This document shows positions 32,427 to 41,314 of a stretch of 64,000 nt of DNA, in pieces. The DNA is from an uncultured Prevotella sp. (GTDB taxonomy: Bacteria; Bacteroidota; Bacteroidia; Bacteroidales; Bacteroidaceae): NCBI GenBank assembly GCA_905234845.1, contig CAJOIW010000002.1, positions 1-64,000 on the forward strand, in the 5' to 3' direction. Numbering within the stretch: the stretch's first letter is position 1; each line of letters opens with the position of its first letter. Below the pieces are notes generated by a model that had not been told where the DNA came from, ran no database searches, and saw only the letters and a program-made list of their open reading frames with translations. The translations under genes were made by a program, and so were the position numbers.

Positions 32427-34708
32427 AGTGTAATAGAGAGGTAGGCGAGGAAATGAGTAGGAGCCTGTGCGGAGTAGGTGCTCCATGTCCAGAATCCCAG
32501 TCCGTGGTTGTTGAATGCCTGGATGCTACCGTTGGCTGTGCGCTTAAAGTTGAGTCCGCACGAGCCATTACTTTCGTATTTCTCGCCGAAGAGGTTATAT
32601 ATGGTGCATCCGATAACGGCACGCTTCAGTCCTCGTAGATGGAAGGTGTAGCTTAGATCGAGGTCGGTTGTAAAGAAGTCGTTGAGCATGGCGCTTTCCA
32701 CACGACCATTGTTGTCCTCGTCGACATACGACTTGAAATCGGAGTTGGTCATGTATTGCCGGCTGACGTATTTTGACATGAGTGACGCTTTGATGCCTTT
32801 CCACTCGTATGCCAGTGTGTTGGCCGCAATGAAGTCGGGCGAATAGGCCAGATGTGTGCTCCCCACGTTGACAACCGATTCTTCCCATGTCTCGGTGTCA
32901 AGTACTGTGAGGTGCATATTTTTTGCTCGGTTGCGGCTCCACGTGGCATTGGCTTCCCACGAGAATCCTTTGAACGGACGCCATGCCGCCAAGAGCTCTA
33001 CTCCCATACGATAGGAGTCCTTGATGTTTCGTGCTACCATCTCGCCATTGGAGTCTTGTGCGCCAGTGAGCACGAACTGGTTGTCGTAGTCCATGTGGTA
33101 AAGATTGGCACTGAACGTGAGACGTTCGTTCTCGTAGCGGTAACCCAATTCCGTATCCTTGAGCTGTTCGGCCTTCGGGTCGACGGCGTTCGATTCAGCG
33201 AGCATGTCCTCAAAGTCGTTGCGGGTAGGCTCCTTGTGCGCAAGAGCTGTTGAGACATAGAGTGTGTGATGTTTTCCAGGTTGGTAGATAACTCCGACTT
33301 TCGGGTTCAGGAAATCGTATTTCTTGTCCCATTCAAGGGGCAGCTGCTGTCCCACGCTCTCAAACTCTTGTGACGAGCCTTTTGAGCGGTAGCCTACATG
33401 CCGATATTGCATGTCGGCGTATGCTTTCATGCCTCCGCCCATATCCCATGTGGCCTTGGCATAGACGTTGCCGTCGGTTTTACGGGCGTTATTATCGTAG
33501 TAACGCAGGTTGGGGGTGAGGAGAGGTGCCGACGGGTCAGGGGTGCGTACCCATACCACTTCGCCGAAGTGGTCACCGTCGTACATGTTCCATGCACCGC
33601 TGATGCAAACCCTCCAGTTGCGATGGTTTGTGAAGTAGAGTGAGGCCACCGCACCGTAGAAGTCGTTGTCCATGTGTTTCTGGCGGATGAGGTCGCTGTA
33701 GACTTTTTTGCCCTCTGATAGCCAGTATTTGTAAAGCTTCTGGTCGGTCTTGTATTGTTCGTAGTAGCCGTCGCCGTGCGTATAGTGAAGTGCGGCGTTC
33801 AGCGAAAACCACTGCGACAGGTACTGGTTCCACACCAGTTGATAATTCTGCTGATGATAGTTGTCGGTCTGATTCTTATAATATACGGTGTTGCCTTCTG
33901 CGTCAGTGTAGGCACCGCTGGGATTATAGGTGCGCCCGTAACGCTCCATGTCGGTACGCGAGGCATAGTCCCATGCGTGATAGGTCTTTTCGGTTCCGTT
34001 GAATGTAATAAACTTCACGACCGTGTTCTCTCCGAAATATCCTGCCTGTAGGAAATATGAGTTTAGCCGAGTCGACGCTCGGTTGATATAACCGTCTGAT
34101 CCGATGTTCGAGAGTCTTCCCTGTACGCCCCATCTTTCTCTGAGCAGGCCTGACGAAAACCGTACACTCTCCTTGTGTGTGCCATACGATCCGGCCGAGA
34201 GGTCGAGCGTGGCGTATGGTTGGGTGCCAATGCTCTCGGTCAGCATGTTGAGCGTGGCGCCGAACACTCCAGCGCCGTTGGTCGATGTGCCTACGCCGCG
34301 TTGTAATTGTATCGATTGCATACTTGATGCCAGATCGCCTAGATTTACCCAGTAGAGCTGCGACGACTCTCCATCGTTAAGTGGGATGCCGTTCGCAGTC
34401 ACGTTGATACGTGTGGGGTCGGTGCCACGCACGCGCAGTCCAGTGTAGCCGATGCCGATGCCCGCGTCGCTCGACATAGTCACCGAAGGTTGCATCCATA
34501 GCATCGCCGGCACATCCTTGCCGTGATTCACACTCTCGATTTGTTCACGTGTCATGTCCGTGAAAGCCATTGGTGCCAGTTTCGAGGCTCGTGTGCTTAC
34601 CACTTGCACCTCCTGTAACTGGTTCACGCGAGAGGAGTCTGCAAGCACCTGCGCCGCCATCCGCATTGAGCCGATGGCTATTAGCATGAAAAAAAATCCT
34701 GTTCTCAT
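32423..34708 (-). CDS. TonB-dependent receptor, probable thiamine uptake
   Basis: This 761-residue outer-membrane receptor has a signal peptide (to about residue 20). The plug domain runs LQEVQVVSTRASKLAPMAFTDMTREQIE, GLRVRGTDPTRINVTANGIPLNDGES and LQRGVGTSTNGAGVFGATLNM. A 22-strand type barrel ends ...STYSAQAPTHFLAYLSITL. The N-terminal plug resembles FecA/OMR-type receptors. The TPP riboswitch directly upstream and the PnuC-type gene directly downstream make thiamine or a derivative the likely cargo. There is no N-terminal carboxypeptidase-like domain, so it is not a SusC. Confidence 0.88.
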   Translation of the reverse strand: MRTGFFFMLIAIGSMRMAAQVLADSSRVNQLQEVQVVSTRASKLAPMAFTDMTREQIESVNHGKDVPAMLWMQPSVTMSSDAGIGIGYTGLRVRGTDPTRINVTANGIPLNDGESSQLYWVNLGDLASSMQSIQLQRGVGTSTNGAGVFGATLNMLTESIGTQPYATLDLSAGSYGTHKESVRFSSGLLRERWGVQGRLSNIGSDGYINRASTRLNSYFLQAGYFGENTVVKFITFNGTEKTYHAWDYASRTDMERYGRTYNPSGAYTDAEGNTVYYKNQTDNYHQQNYQLVWNQYLSQWFSLNAALHYTHGDGYYEQYKTDQKLYKYWLSEGKKVYSDLIRQKHMDNDFYGAVASLYFTNHRNWRVCISGAWNMYDGDHFGEVVWVRTPDPSAPLLTPNLRYYDNNARKTDGNVYAKATWDMGGGMKAYADMQYRHVGYRSKGSSQEFESVGQQLPLEWDKKYDFLNPKVGVIYQPGKHHTLYVSTALAHKEPTRNDFEDMLAESNAVDPKAEQLKDTELGYRYENERLTFSANLYHMDYDNQFVLTGAQDSNGEMVARNIKDSYRMGVELLAAWRPFKGFSWEANATWSRNRAKNMHLTVLDTETWEESVVNVGSTHLAYSPDFIAANTLAYEWKGIKASLMSKYVSRQYMTNSDFKSYVDEDNNGRVESAMLNDFFTTDLDLSYTFHLRGLKRAVIGCTIYNLFGEKYESNGSCGLNFKRTANGSIQAFNNHGLGFWTWSTYSAQAPTHFLAYLSITL

Positions 34709-34751
34709 TGTTTGTTTTACACCTTATTAAATAATACCAATAATAAGGGGT

Positions 34752-34838
34752 ACTAAGCATACACATTCCTACGCCGGCATTACCCGGATCAGGTCGGAGG
34801 GTATCATCTCAGCCCCGAGCTTCGGAGCACCCCTTAGT
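34752..34838 (-). promoter_or_regulatory. TPP riboswitch (THI element)
   Basis: Minus strand: ACTAAG then GGGGTGC, GGCTGAGA, ACCCTCCGACCTGATC and GGGTAATGCCGGCGTAGG, closing with CTTAGT. These are the conserved parts of the thiamine pyrophosphate aptamer; ACTAAG/CTTAGT form P1. Just 3' of it ACCCCTTA (34744-34751) can instead pair with TAAGGGGT (34829-34836), which overlaps P1 and the aptamer core. That is a plausible on/off switch. The receptor start is 36 nt beyond. Confidence 0.93.
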
Positions 34839-34858
34839 TTCCACCCTGGAAACTGCTG

Positions 34859-34889
34859 CAAAGATAATGTAAAAAAATGAACTGACAAA
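34859..34889 (-). promoter_or_regulatory. Thiamine operon promoter
   Basis: Minus strand: TTTG (34886-34889), a 19-nt spacer and TATCTTTG (34859-34866), just upstream of the riboswitch. Confidence 0.75.
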
Positions 34890-35137
34890 CGAAAAACTGA
34901 AAAAGTTAAAAGAAATAGGTGGGGAAACGGGAAAGAATAATTTAAAAGTAAAATAATGATAATAAATCTTAAAACCGAACGTGTGGAAAGTTACAGAAAA
35001 CACCAAATTTTGGATGCCTCATCATTCAGCCTTTCATTTTTGAGGAAAATTGTAGGCTTTTCTTTCAGTTTGCTAACTTATTGTCACTCAATACATTAGT
35101 CGTGGTTTCTTTGCAGTGTGTTTCCCGTTACTTTTGT

Positions 35138-35241
35138 GAAAGCTATATCTTTCGTCTCTGAGAGATAAGCTTTCACCCTCCGAAAGACGGTTTTTTAGAC
35201 AACAAAAGACCGTCTTTCGGAGGGTGAAACGTATATGTTTG
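35138..35241 (+). repeat. 22-bp-periodic palindrome array C
   Basis: Five palindromes start at 35138, 35160, 35182, 35204 and 35226, an exact 22-bp step: GAAAGCTATATCTTTC, GAGAGATAAGCTTTC, GAAAGACGGTTTTTT, AAAAGACCGTCTTTC and GAAACGTATATGTTTG. The array lies in the gap between the thiamine operon promoter and the GH97 3' end. The rest of 34890-35483 is AT-rich, with no gene seen. Confidence 0.9.
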
Positions 35242-35483
35242 GGAAGGAAAGAGTGGTAAAGATGGAGTGAAAGAGTAGTGAAAGGGGAACGAAAAGGATT
35301 TTTTCGATTGTCAAAACAACTTAGAGTATTAAATTGAAATGTTAAATTTTACTTCTTAATTTGGGATTTCTTAACAATTTGCCGAAGTTGGAATGACATG
35401 AAAAAAAGAGGTGAGAAATGTGGTACCATACTTCTCTCCTCTTTCTTTCCGCTTAATTGCTTATTCTGTTTCTGACAGGAAAA

Positions 35484-37439
35484 CTATTCTATTACTCCGG
35501 CGAAGCCGCCGTTGCGAGCCATGTGGAATTTTATTCTTTCTGAACGGCTGACTGGCATCTCTTGTTTCTTGTAATCGATGGCTCTGCGGTCGGCATTCGC
35601 TCCGTCAACGAAGACGGTGAGGGTCTTCTCGCCTTGGCTCAGAAAATCGGGATTGATTTCGATGTCGCGCGGCTCATTGTCGTTGATGCCGCCAACGAAC
35701 CAGCGATTACCGGAACGACGTGCCATGACTACATATTTTCCTGGTTCGGCCAGCAGTACGCGCGTCTCGTCCCATAGTACCGGCACACTGGTGATGAACT
35801 CCGTGCATGGCACGTTTTCAAGGTAGCGCGATGGTGAGTCGGCCAACATCTGCAGACCAGTTGTGAAAATCACGTACAATGCCATCTGATAGGCTCGTGT
35901 ACCGCTAGTCATGGCCAGCTCGCCAGTTGTATTGTTGTTTTCCGGCTGTACGTTCAGTAGACCGCCTGGTGTGAAGTCCATCGGTCCCACAGCATTGCGG
36001 ATAAACGGTATCCAGTTGGTGTTCTCTGGCTTGCACCGTCCTCCCTGCTCCTCGCCGAGCACGCCTTCGTAGGAGATAAGGTTGGGGTATTTGCGTTCCA
36101 GTCCGGCAGGCTTGAACGAGCCGTGAAAGTCGACCAGCAGGTGGTGTTTCGCGGCTTCTTTGCAGACCCTTTCATAGTAGTTCACCATCCACTGGTCGGA
36201 GCGATCCATGAAGTCGATTTTCAATCCGCCGATACCCCATTCCTCATATTTCGCAAAGATGTCAAAATTGCGCTCCACCTCAAGCCAGGTAAGCCAGAGG
36301 ATGAGCCGTACGCCGCGTTCCTTGCCATACGCGATGAGTCGGGGCAGGTCAATGTCCTTGTTCGAGTGGAAGGGGTCGGCAGTAGACACAGCCCATCCTT
36401 CGTCAAGTATAATATAAGGTATACCATATTTAGCGGCGAAGTCAATGTAATACCTGTAGGTTTCCTCGTTACAGCCCGACTTGAAATCTACGCCCCACAA
36501 CTGGCGATTTGGAATCCAGTCCCATGACACCTGTCCGGGACGAATCCACGACGTGTCGCCGATGACGCTGGGCGTTGCTAATACGTACTCCATCTCGTTG
36601 GCTACGATGTCACGCGCGTCTTTTGAGATGACGAAGAACCTCCAGGGGAAACTGCGCGGACAGTCGGTTTTGGCAATGTAGTCGGCCTCCTTGGTGGGAA
36701 TCAGAAAACGGTCCCACTGCTGCTCTACCTCGATCGGCACCTTTGGGAAGACGGCCTTCATGCCCTCGTCAGTTCCCCTGAGAAACATGTGGGGATAGTC
36801 CTCGACGGCCGTCTCGGAGAAGAGCACCTGATAGCCGTCGGCGGTTTGCATATAGAGTGGCAGGTAGTTCATGGGTGAGTCTTTGTTGTAGTCGCCCGCT
36901 ACCATGTGCGTATACCGCTCCTCATAGTTCTGGCGGAACGAGCCGCACTGCGACATTGTCAGTTGGTAATCGCGGTCAATGGGCAGGTCGAGAATCTCGT
37001 CGTCGACTTGTGTCTCCCGTTCGCCCTTCATCGACACGAAACGGTAGCCCACTCCATTATCGTAGGCACGGAATATCACAGCCCAGCCCGAAGCCATCTG
37101 TAGGCACACCTCGTTGGCCTCGTTTTTCACAATCGCATTCTTGATGGGCACCTCGCGACGAATATTCTCACTGACGGCCTTTCGAACCACCTTTTTCAAT
37201 TGTGGTTTCTCGCCCCACGTCTTCCCTTCAACGACAAGTCCGATGCGGCAACCGTCCAGTATGATATCTCCCGCCACATTGACGCTGAAACGCAGATCTT
37301 CACCAACGTTGATGTCTGCTTTCACCAACCCGTTAGGCGATGCCACCACCACATTCTTGGCCGTAGCCATGAGGCTACAGTACACCCCTGCTGCTATCAG
37401 CAGCATTAATCTCATTCTTTTCATGCTAACTTTGTTCAT
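35484..37439 (-). CDS. Glycoside hydrolase family 97
   Basis: GH97 enzymes cleave alpha-glucosides or alpha-galactosides in the periplasm. I start at Met 37439 (MNKVSMKRM), giving about 651 residues and a signal peptide ending SLMATA; the longer ORF runs back through the promoter region. The N-terminal beta domain leads to a TIM barrel with WDWIPNRQLWGVDF, YIILDEGWAVS, GGLKIDFMDRSDQWMV, DFHGSFKPAGLERKYPNLISYEGVLGEEQGG and a C-terminal beta domain. The Asp of KIDFMDR sits where I recall the nucleophile of the retaining (alpha-galactosidase-like) branch, which would separate it from SusB; this needs an alignment. Two candidate -7 elements lie upstream (37465-37472 and 37532-37539). Confidence 0.88.
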   Translation of the reverse strand: MNKVSMKRMRLMLLIAAGVYCSLMATAKNVVVASPNGLVKADINVGEDLRFSVNVAGDIILDGCRIGLVVEGKTWGEKPQLKKVVRKAVSENIRREVPIKNAIVKNEANEVCLQMASGWAVIFRAYDNGVGYRFVSMKGERETQVDDEILDLPIDRDYQLTMSQCGSFRQNYEERYTHMVAGDYNKDSPMNYLPLYMQTADGYQVLFSETAVEDYPHMFLRGTDEGMKAVFPKVPIEVEQQWDRFLIPTKEADYIAKTDCPRSFPWRFFVISKDARDIVANEMEYVLATPSVIGDTSWIRPGQVSWDWIPNRQLWGVDFKSGCNEETYRYYIDFAAKYGIPYIILDEGWAVSTADPFHSNKDIDLPRLIAYGKERGVRLILWLTWLEVERNFDIFAKYEEWGIGGLKIDFMDRSDQWMVNYYERVCKEAAKHHLLVDFHGSFKPAGLERKYPNLISYEGVLGEEQGGRCKPENTNWIPFIRNAVGPMDFTPGGLLNVQPENNNTTGELAMTSGTRAYQMALYVIFTTGLQMLADSPSRYLENVPCTEFITSVPVLWDETRVLLAEPGKYVVMARRSGNRWFVGGINDNEPRDIEINPDFLSQGEKTLTVFVDGANADRRAIDYKKQEMPVSRSERIKFHMARNGGFAGVIE

Positions 37440-37464
37440 ATTTTTCAATTGAAAGTTTCTGCTG

Positions 37465-37539
37465 CAAAGATATTGTAAACGAGCGCAAAAGAAACTTGCA
37501 CCGATTACGCGGAGTGCAGCTAAATTTTCTGCAAAGTTA
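37465..37539 (-). promoter_or_regulatory. GH97 promoter region with degenerate leader repeat (copy 3)
   Basis: Minus strand: TAACTTTG (37532-37539) is followed by CAGAAAATTTAGCTGCACTC. This resembles the ssrA/radical SAM leader (CAGAAGTTTTAGCTGCGCTC) but diverges afterwards. A second -7 element TATCTTTG lies at 37465-37472, 25 nt before the start codon. Confidence 0.5.
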
Positions 37540-37544
37540 CAAAA

Positions 37545-37573
37545 TAATTGACAATTGACAATTGACAATTGAT
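37545..37573. repeat. 7-bp direct repeat (ATTGACA)
   Basis: About four tandem copies of ATTGACA lie between the divergent GH97 and LRR genes. No function is evident. Confidence 0.7.
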
Positions 37574-37634
37574 AATAATAAGGTTAAAAAGTTTAATTTT
37601 TCGAGAAAAAAAAGATGAGTTCAGTTTTTTTTGT

Positions 37635-37642
37635 TACTTTTG
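37635..37642 (+). promoter_or_regulatory. -7 element for the LRR protein gene
   Basis: TACTTTTG fits TAnnTTTG and is 22 nt before ATG 37665. No clear -33 element was found at 20 nt. Confidence 0.5.
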
Positions 37643-37664
37643 CAGGGTTAAAACCTTAAAGACT

Positions 37665-39047
37665 ATGAACAAGTTTGTATTTTTTTTAAAGCATGCGATG
37701 TCTCGTGCTGTAAGCTTACTCTATTTCAGCTTTGCTTTTTTGTCGGCAGTGGTTGCCGATGATGTGGCATGGATGAAGACGGAGTTACCAGTAGGTGCAT
37801 CATTTACCTTCGCCACGGGAGTAGGTGAGTATATGGTGGACTGGGGCGACGGCGTGGAGGTCACGTTGACTAGTACGGGCGATCCTGTGACTGGCATGTT
37901 GGCAGGCCAAACAGTAAAACTTTCTGGAGTTTCAATCGATGTCCTGACTTGCAAAGGACAGCAGCTCACGGCGCTTGACTTCTCAAGTGGATCGCAACTG
38001 GCGGTGCTTGATTGCTCTGACAATAGCCTCACTGCGTTGAACCTGTTGAATCAGTCGAAGTTGACGATGCTTGACTGCTCAGACAATCATATTTCGAGTC
38101 TGCGGTTGCCAACCGGGAAAACGCTGGAGGTGCTGATTGCCTCGAGAAATGAGCTGAAGTCGCTGCAGCTGTCTTCAGGGATGAAAACCATTTGGGTGGA
38201 CGGCAATCAACTCAGTAAATTAGCACTGGGGGCACAGGCGCAGGTAGAATCGGTAGTATTCGATGATAATGATGTGAGTACGCTTACGTTGCCTGCGGCG
38301 ATGCCTCAATTGACTGATTTTTGGATGGCCGGTAACCATTTGTCACAGTTAAAGATGGGAAACTGTCCGCTGCTCGAAACGGTGAATGTGGAGGACAATG
38401 GGATGTGGAACTTTGAGATGGGGAGTCAGGAAAGTGAACGAGTGCTGAAACAGGCGTTTCTCGGTGGCAACCATTTCACGTTGGCCAACCTGTTGCCTGC
38501 GACTATGGTGGAAAAATTTTATCCGGGTGAGCAGATGGAATGGCCAACGGAGAAGGAGGTATATGAGGTGGGTGATACGATAGTGTTCCCTGACATGACG
38601 GTGAATGTTCATACGAATGCTCGCATGGCACCAGTATATAAATTAGTGGCATCTAACGGTACTGTGCTTGCCAAAAATAAAGACTACACTTATGGCGCAT
38701 CGCGCTTAGACTCGCACATCATGAAGTTTCTGGTTTCCCAATCATTGCTTATCCATCTCGAGGCAACCAGTAATGTCTATCCGGGCGTGATTATTAAAAG
38801 CGTGCCATTCAAGGTAGTTGAGCATACTACGGGCATTGATCATACGAAATTGCCGACTGGGCAACAGAATAGCATGACCATCGAGAACGATGGTACAGGT
38901 TTAGTCATTACTACTCAAGGAAGCATCCCCATTACTGTTGTTGGCAATGGGGGGCAGCTTTGCTGGAAAGGAGTGGTTGATGGGCGGCAGCGCATACCGT
39001 TGCGTCGTGGTGTTTATGTGGTTAATGGCAGGAAAATAGCATTGTAA
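37665..39047 (+). CDS. Secreted leucine-rich-repeat protein
   Basis: A predicted surface protein of 460 residues. ATG 37665 starts a signal peptide (MNKFVFFLKHAMSRAVSLLY, cut near VVAD). A short PKD-like opening (ATGVGEYMVDWGDGVEVTL) leads into about eight irregular leucine-rich repeats (LTALDFSSGSQLAVLDCSDN, LTMLDCSDNHISSLRL). Two more beta domains follow. The C-terminus (RRGVYVVNGRKIAL) resembles the short terminal motif of many secreted Prevotella proteins, which may be a type IX-like sorting signal. LRR surface proteins often bind host proteins; the ligand is unknown. It is followed 30 bp later by the M60 peptidase gene. Confidence 0.78.
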   Translation: MNKFVFFLKHAMSRAVSLLYFSFAFLSAVVADDVAWMKTELPVGASFTFATGVGEYMVDWGDGVEVTLTSTGDPVTGMLAGQTVKLSGVSIDVLTCKGQQLTALDFSSGSQLAVLDCSDNSLTALNLLNQSKLTMLDCSDNHISSLRLPTGKTLEVLIASRNELKSLQLSSGMKTIWVDGNQLSKLALGAQAQVESVVFDDNDVSTLTLPAAMPQLTDFWMAGNHLSQLKMGNCPLLETVNVEDNGMWNFEMGSQESERVLKQAFLGGNHFTLANLLPATMVEKFYPGEQMEWPTEKEVYEVGDTIVFPDMTVNVHTNARMAPVYKLVASNGTVLAKNKDYTYGASRLDSHIMKFLVSQSLLIHLEATSNVYPGVIIKSVPFKVVEHTTGIDHTKLPTGQQNSMTIENDGTGLVITTQGSIPITVVGNGGQLCWKGVVDGRQRIPLRRGVYVVNGRKIAL

Positions 39048-39076
39048 CGTGAAAAATGTTTAAAAAGCAAAAGAAC

Positions 39077-41314
39077 ATGAAAAAGGCAAACGTAATTATA
39101 TATATACTTTTGCTGTCGGTAATGGCAACCATTAGCAACGCTCAGACTTCTAATGAAGTGCAGACGTTGCTGCTCAGTCACCAACAGCTTAGTTTGAAGA
39201 GCTCAGGGACAACTCGTATAGTGAAGGTGAAGGCTAACAACCCGTATACAGTCACCATGACGGCTGATTGGCTCAGTATGGAGAAGGACGGCAATACGGT
39301 TAGACTGAAAGCCGAAACGAACTATAACAACTATAGTCGACAGGCTACGGTGCTTTTCGCCACAGCCGACGGCTCTCTCAAACGACCGCTTATTGTGGAG
39401 CAGGAAGCCGAAAGCTCTATCAAAGACCTCACATCGAGCAACTCCGAGTTACTCAATCGTTGCAATGCACTCTTTACCGATGAGGCATGGACGGAACTGA
39501 AACCTGAGGTCACACAGGATGATATTGACCGCGTGGGTAATGTTTTTGTTGAGCAATTGGCCACAGCTCTCCTTAACGGAACTTACGACAAGACCTATCG
39601 CGTGAACCGCTTTGACTGTATTCTCTCCACTACAGCACTGGCTGCCCTGTGGTCATGTCCTGGAAAATCATACGATAAGTTCGAGGGTGTCACAGGTATC
39701 CATGTACCTGCAAATACGACTATCGGCGTATGCGTGAGTGGCATACCTTCAAACTTAAGACCGGTTCTAAAGATTGTGGCGTGGTATATAGGTCTTGATG
39801 GCGAGAGTTTCGATGGTGGAGACCCTGTGGTGAAGGAATACTCTCTGCACAATGGTTTCAATCTTATTGATTACAACTATGAATGGGGTGGATTGGCATA
39901 CGTCACTTATTCGGACGATACTGATCCTGAAGCTTACAATCCTATTACTGTACACATTGTTAATGGTATTCAGAATGGTATCCTTACCCCCGACAAGACC
40001 AACGACGAGATGTATGCAATTTGCCAGAATGCTAAAGACTTGCATGTGGATTGTCGAGGTTCCAAAGTACATTCTGTGTGGACGGCCGACGGACTGCTTA
40101 CCAAATGTAAAACTGACAAAGGGTTGCCGAAAGCTTACCATCAGTTGCTTAATATGCTCGACACCGTGGTACAATGGGAACATGATCTACTCGGTTTTAC
40201 CAAGTACGACCGTATACCCAAGAATCACTCTTTTGCCTATACTAACTACACCTACTTCATGTTTCAAGGTGGTCTCGGTGTGAGCTTCCATCACAATCAA
40301 GAGGTAAAAATCCTTAACGTGCGAAACCTGCTCTACACGACCGATGAGCTTTGGGGTATCAGCCACGAATGGGGACATCAGCATCAGATGCATCCTTATT
40401 TCTGCTGGGCTGGTACGGCAGAGATTACCAACAACTTGAACTCCTACTATAACATCATGCGGGTGGGTAATAAGAATAGTGGCTTTACGAAGAACTGGGG
40501 CACGATGCTCAACTATTTTGTTGAGCACAATGGCGGTATGACTAAGAATCTTGCCCGTACGAAGATGAAGGGCAAACAAAGTCACTGGCGTTTCAGTCAG
40601 AAGATGAAGGAAGTGGTAGAGAGTATGACCGACGTGATTCCCTCATTCGCTACTGACCCTATGCATTCGCAGTGTATCTGGGACTTCATCAAGTATGACG
40701 GCAATGACAAATCTCAGCCTGCCGATCCTGTTCTCGCTCTTACGCCTTTCGTCAAACTGCTCACATGGTGTTACATTGATCTCGGCCTTACCGACATCGC
40801 TCCTGACTTCTATGAAAGTCTGCGTCGCATCAGTCAGGAAGGTGGATCGGATATAGAGAAATCTCTGGGGTGGGATAAGTATGAGCTCATCGCGCTGGCG
40901 CAGAACTCGAATGCACTCGGGGCTTATCAAAAATTGGTTGAGGCCTGGCCCACATCATGCTGGGTTGTGGACAATTACCTGAACAACGGCGATGTGGCGG
41001 CAACGTATAACACAACACCATTCGTGCTGAACTACATCCGTAAATGGTCGCGGTTGGCTGGTTACGACCTGACTCCCTACTTCGATGCCTGGGGCTTCTT
41101 CCGTACGGTGGCGATTCATCAGCAGGACTATACTGATGGCTCGTTCATTATGACGCAAGATATGATTGACGAGTTTAAGACCGATATGCAGGCTCTGGTG
41201 GACGACGGCACGTTGAAAGCTCTCTCGGAACAGCAACTGCACGACCTGCTCTATCAAGAGCCGTTCAACACTACCAGCAGGCAAACGTTCAAGACACCAA
41301 CCATACCGAACTGA
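39077..41314 (+). CDS. BACON-domain M60-family metallopeptidase (mucin-type peptidase)
   Basis: M60 (enhancin-like) enzymes are zinc peptidases that cut mucin and other O-glycosylated proteins. ATG 39077 begins a lipid-poor signal peptide (IYILLLSVMATISNA). A BACON domain follows (about 30-110: QQLSLKSSGTTRIVKVKANN, WLSMEKDGNTVRL), a module thought to bind glycoprotein. The peptidase domain has the zinc motif HEWGH (about residue 435) and the downstream glutamate in TAEITNN, fitting HExxH...E. The total of 745 residues is typical. It is translationally coupled to the next gene (TGATG overlap). Together with the LRR protein it suggests host-glycoprotein use. Confidence 0.87.
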   Translation: MKKANVIIYILLLSVMATISNAQTSNEVQTLLLSHQQLSLKSSGTTRIVKVKANNPYTVTMTADWLSMEKDGNTVRLKAETNYNNYSRQATVLFATADGSLKRPLIVEQEAESSIKDLTSSNSELLNRCNALFTDEAWTELKPEVTQDDIDRVGNVFVEQLATALLNGTYDKTYRVNRFDCILSTTALAALWSCPGKSYDKFEGVTGIHVPANTTIGVCVSGIPSNLRPVLKIVAWYIGLDGESFDGGDPVVKEYSLHNGFNLIDYNYEWGGLAYVTYSDDTDPEAYNPITVHIVNGIQNGILTPDKTNDEMYAICQNAKDLHVDCRGSKVHSVWTADGLLTKCKTDKGLPKAYHQLLNMLDTVVQWEHDLLGFTKYDRIPKNHSFAYTNYTYFMFQGGLGVSFHHNQEVKILNVRNLLYTTDELWGISHEWGHQHQMHPYFCWAGTAEITNNLNSYYNIMRVGNKNSGFTKNWGTMLNYFVEHNGGMTKNLARTKMKGKQSHWRFSQKMKEVVESMTDVIPSFATDPMHSQCIWDFIKYDGNDKSQPADPVLALTPFVKLLTWCYIDLGLTDIAPDFYESLRRISQEGGSDIEKSLGWDKYELIALAQNSNALGAYQKLVEAWPTSCWVVDNYLNNGDVAATYNTTPFVLNYIRKWSRLAGYDLTPYFDAWGFFRTVAIHQQDYTDGSFIMTQDMIDEFKTDMQALVDDGTLKALSEQQLHDLLYQEPFNTTSRQTFKTPTIPN

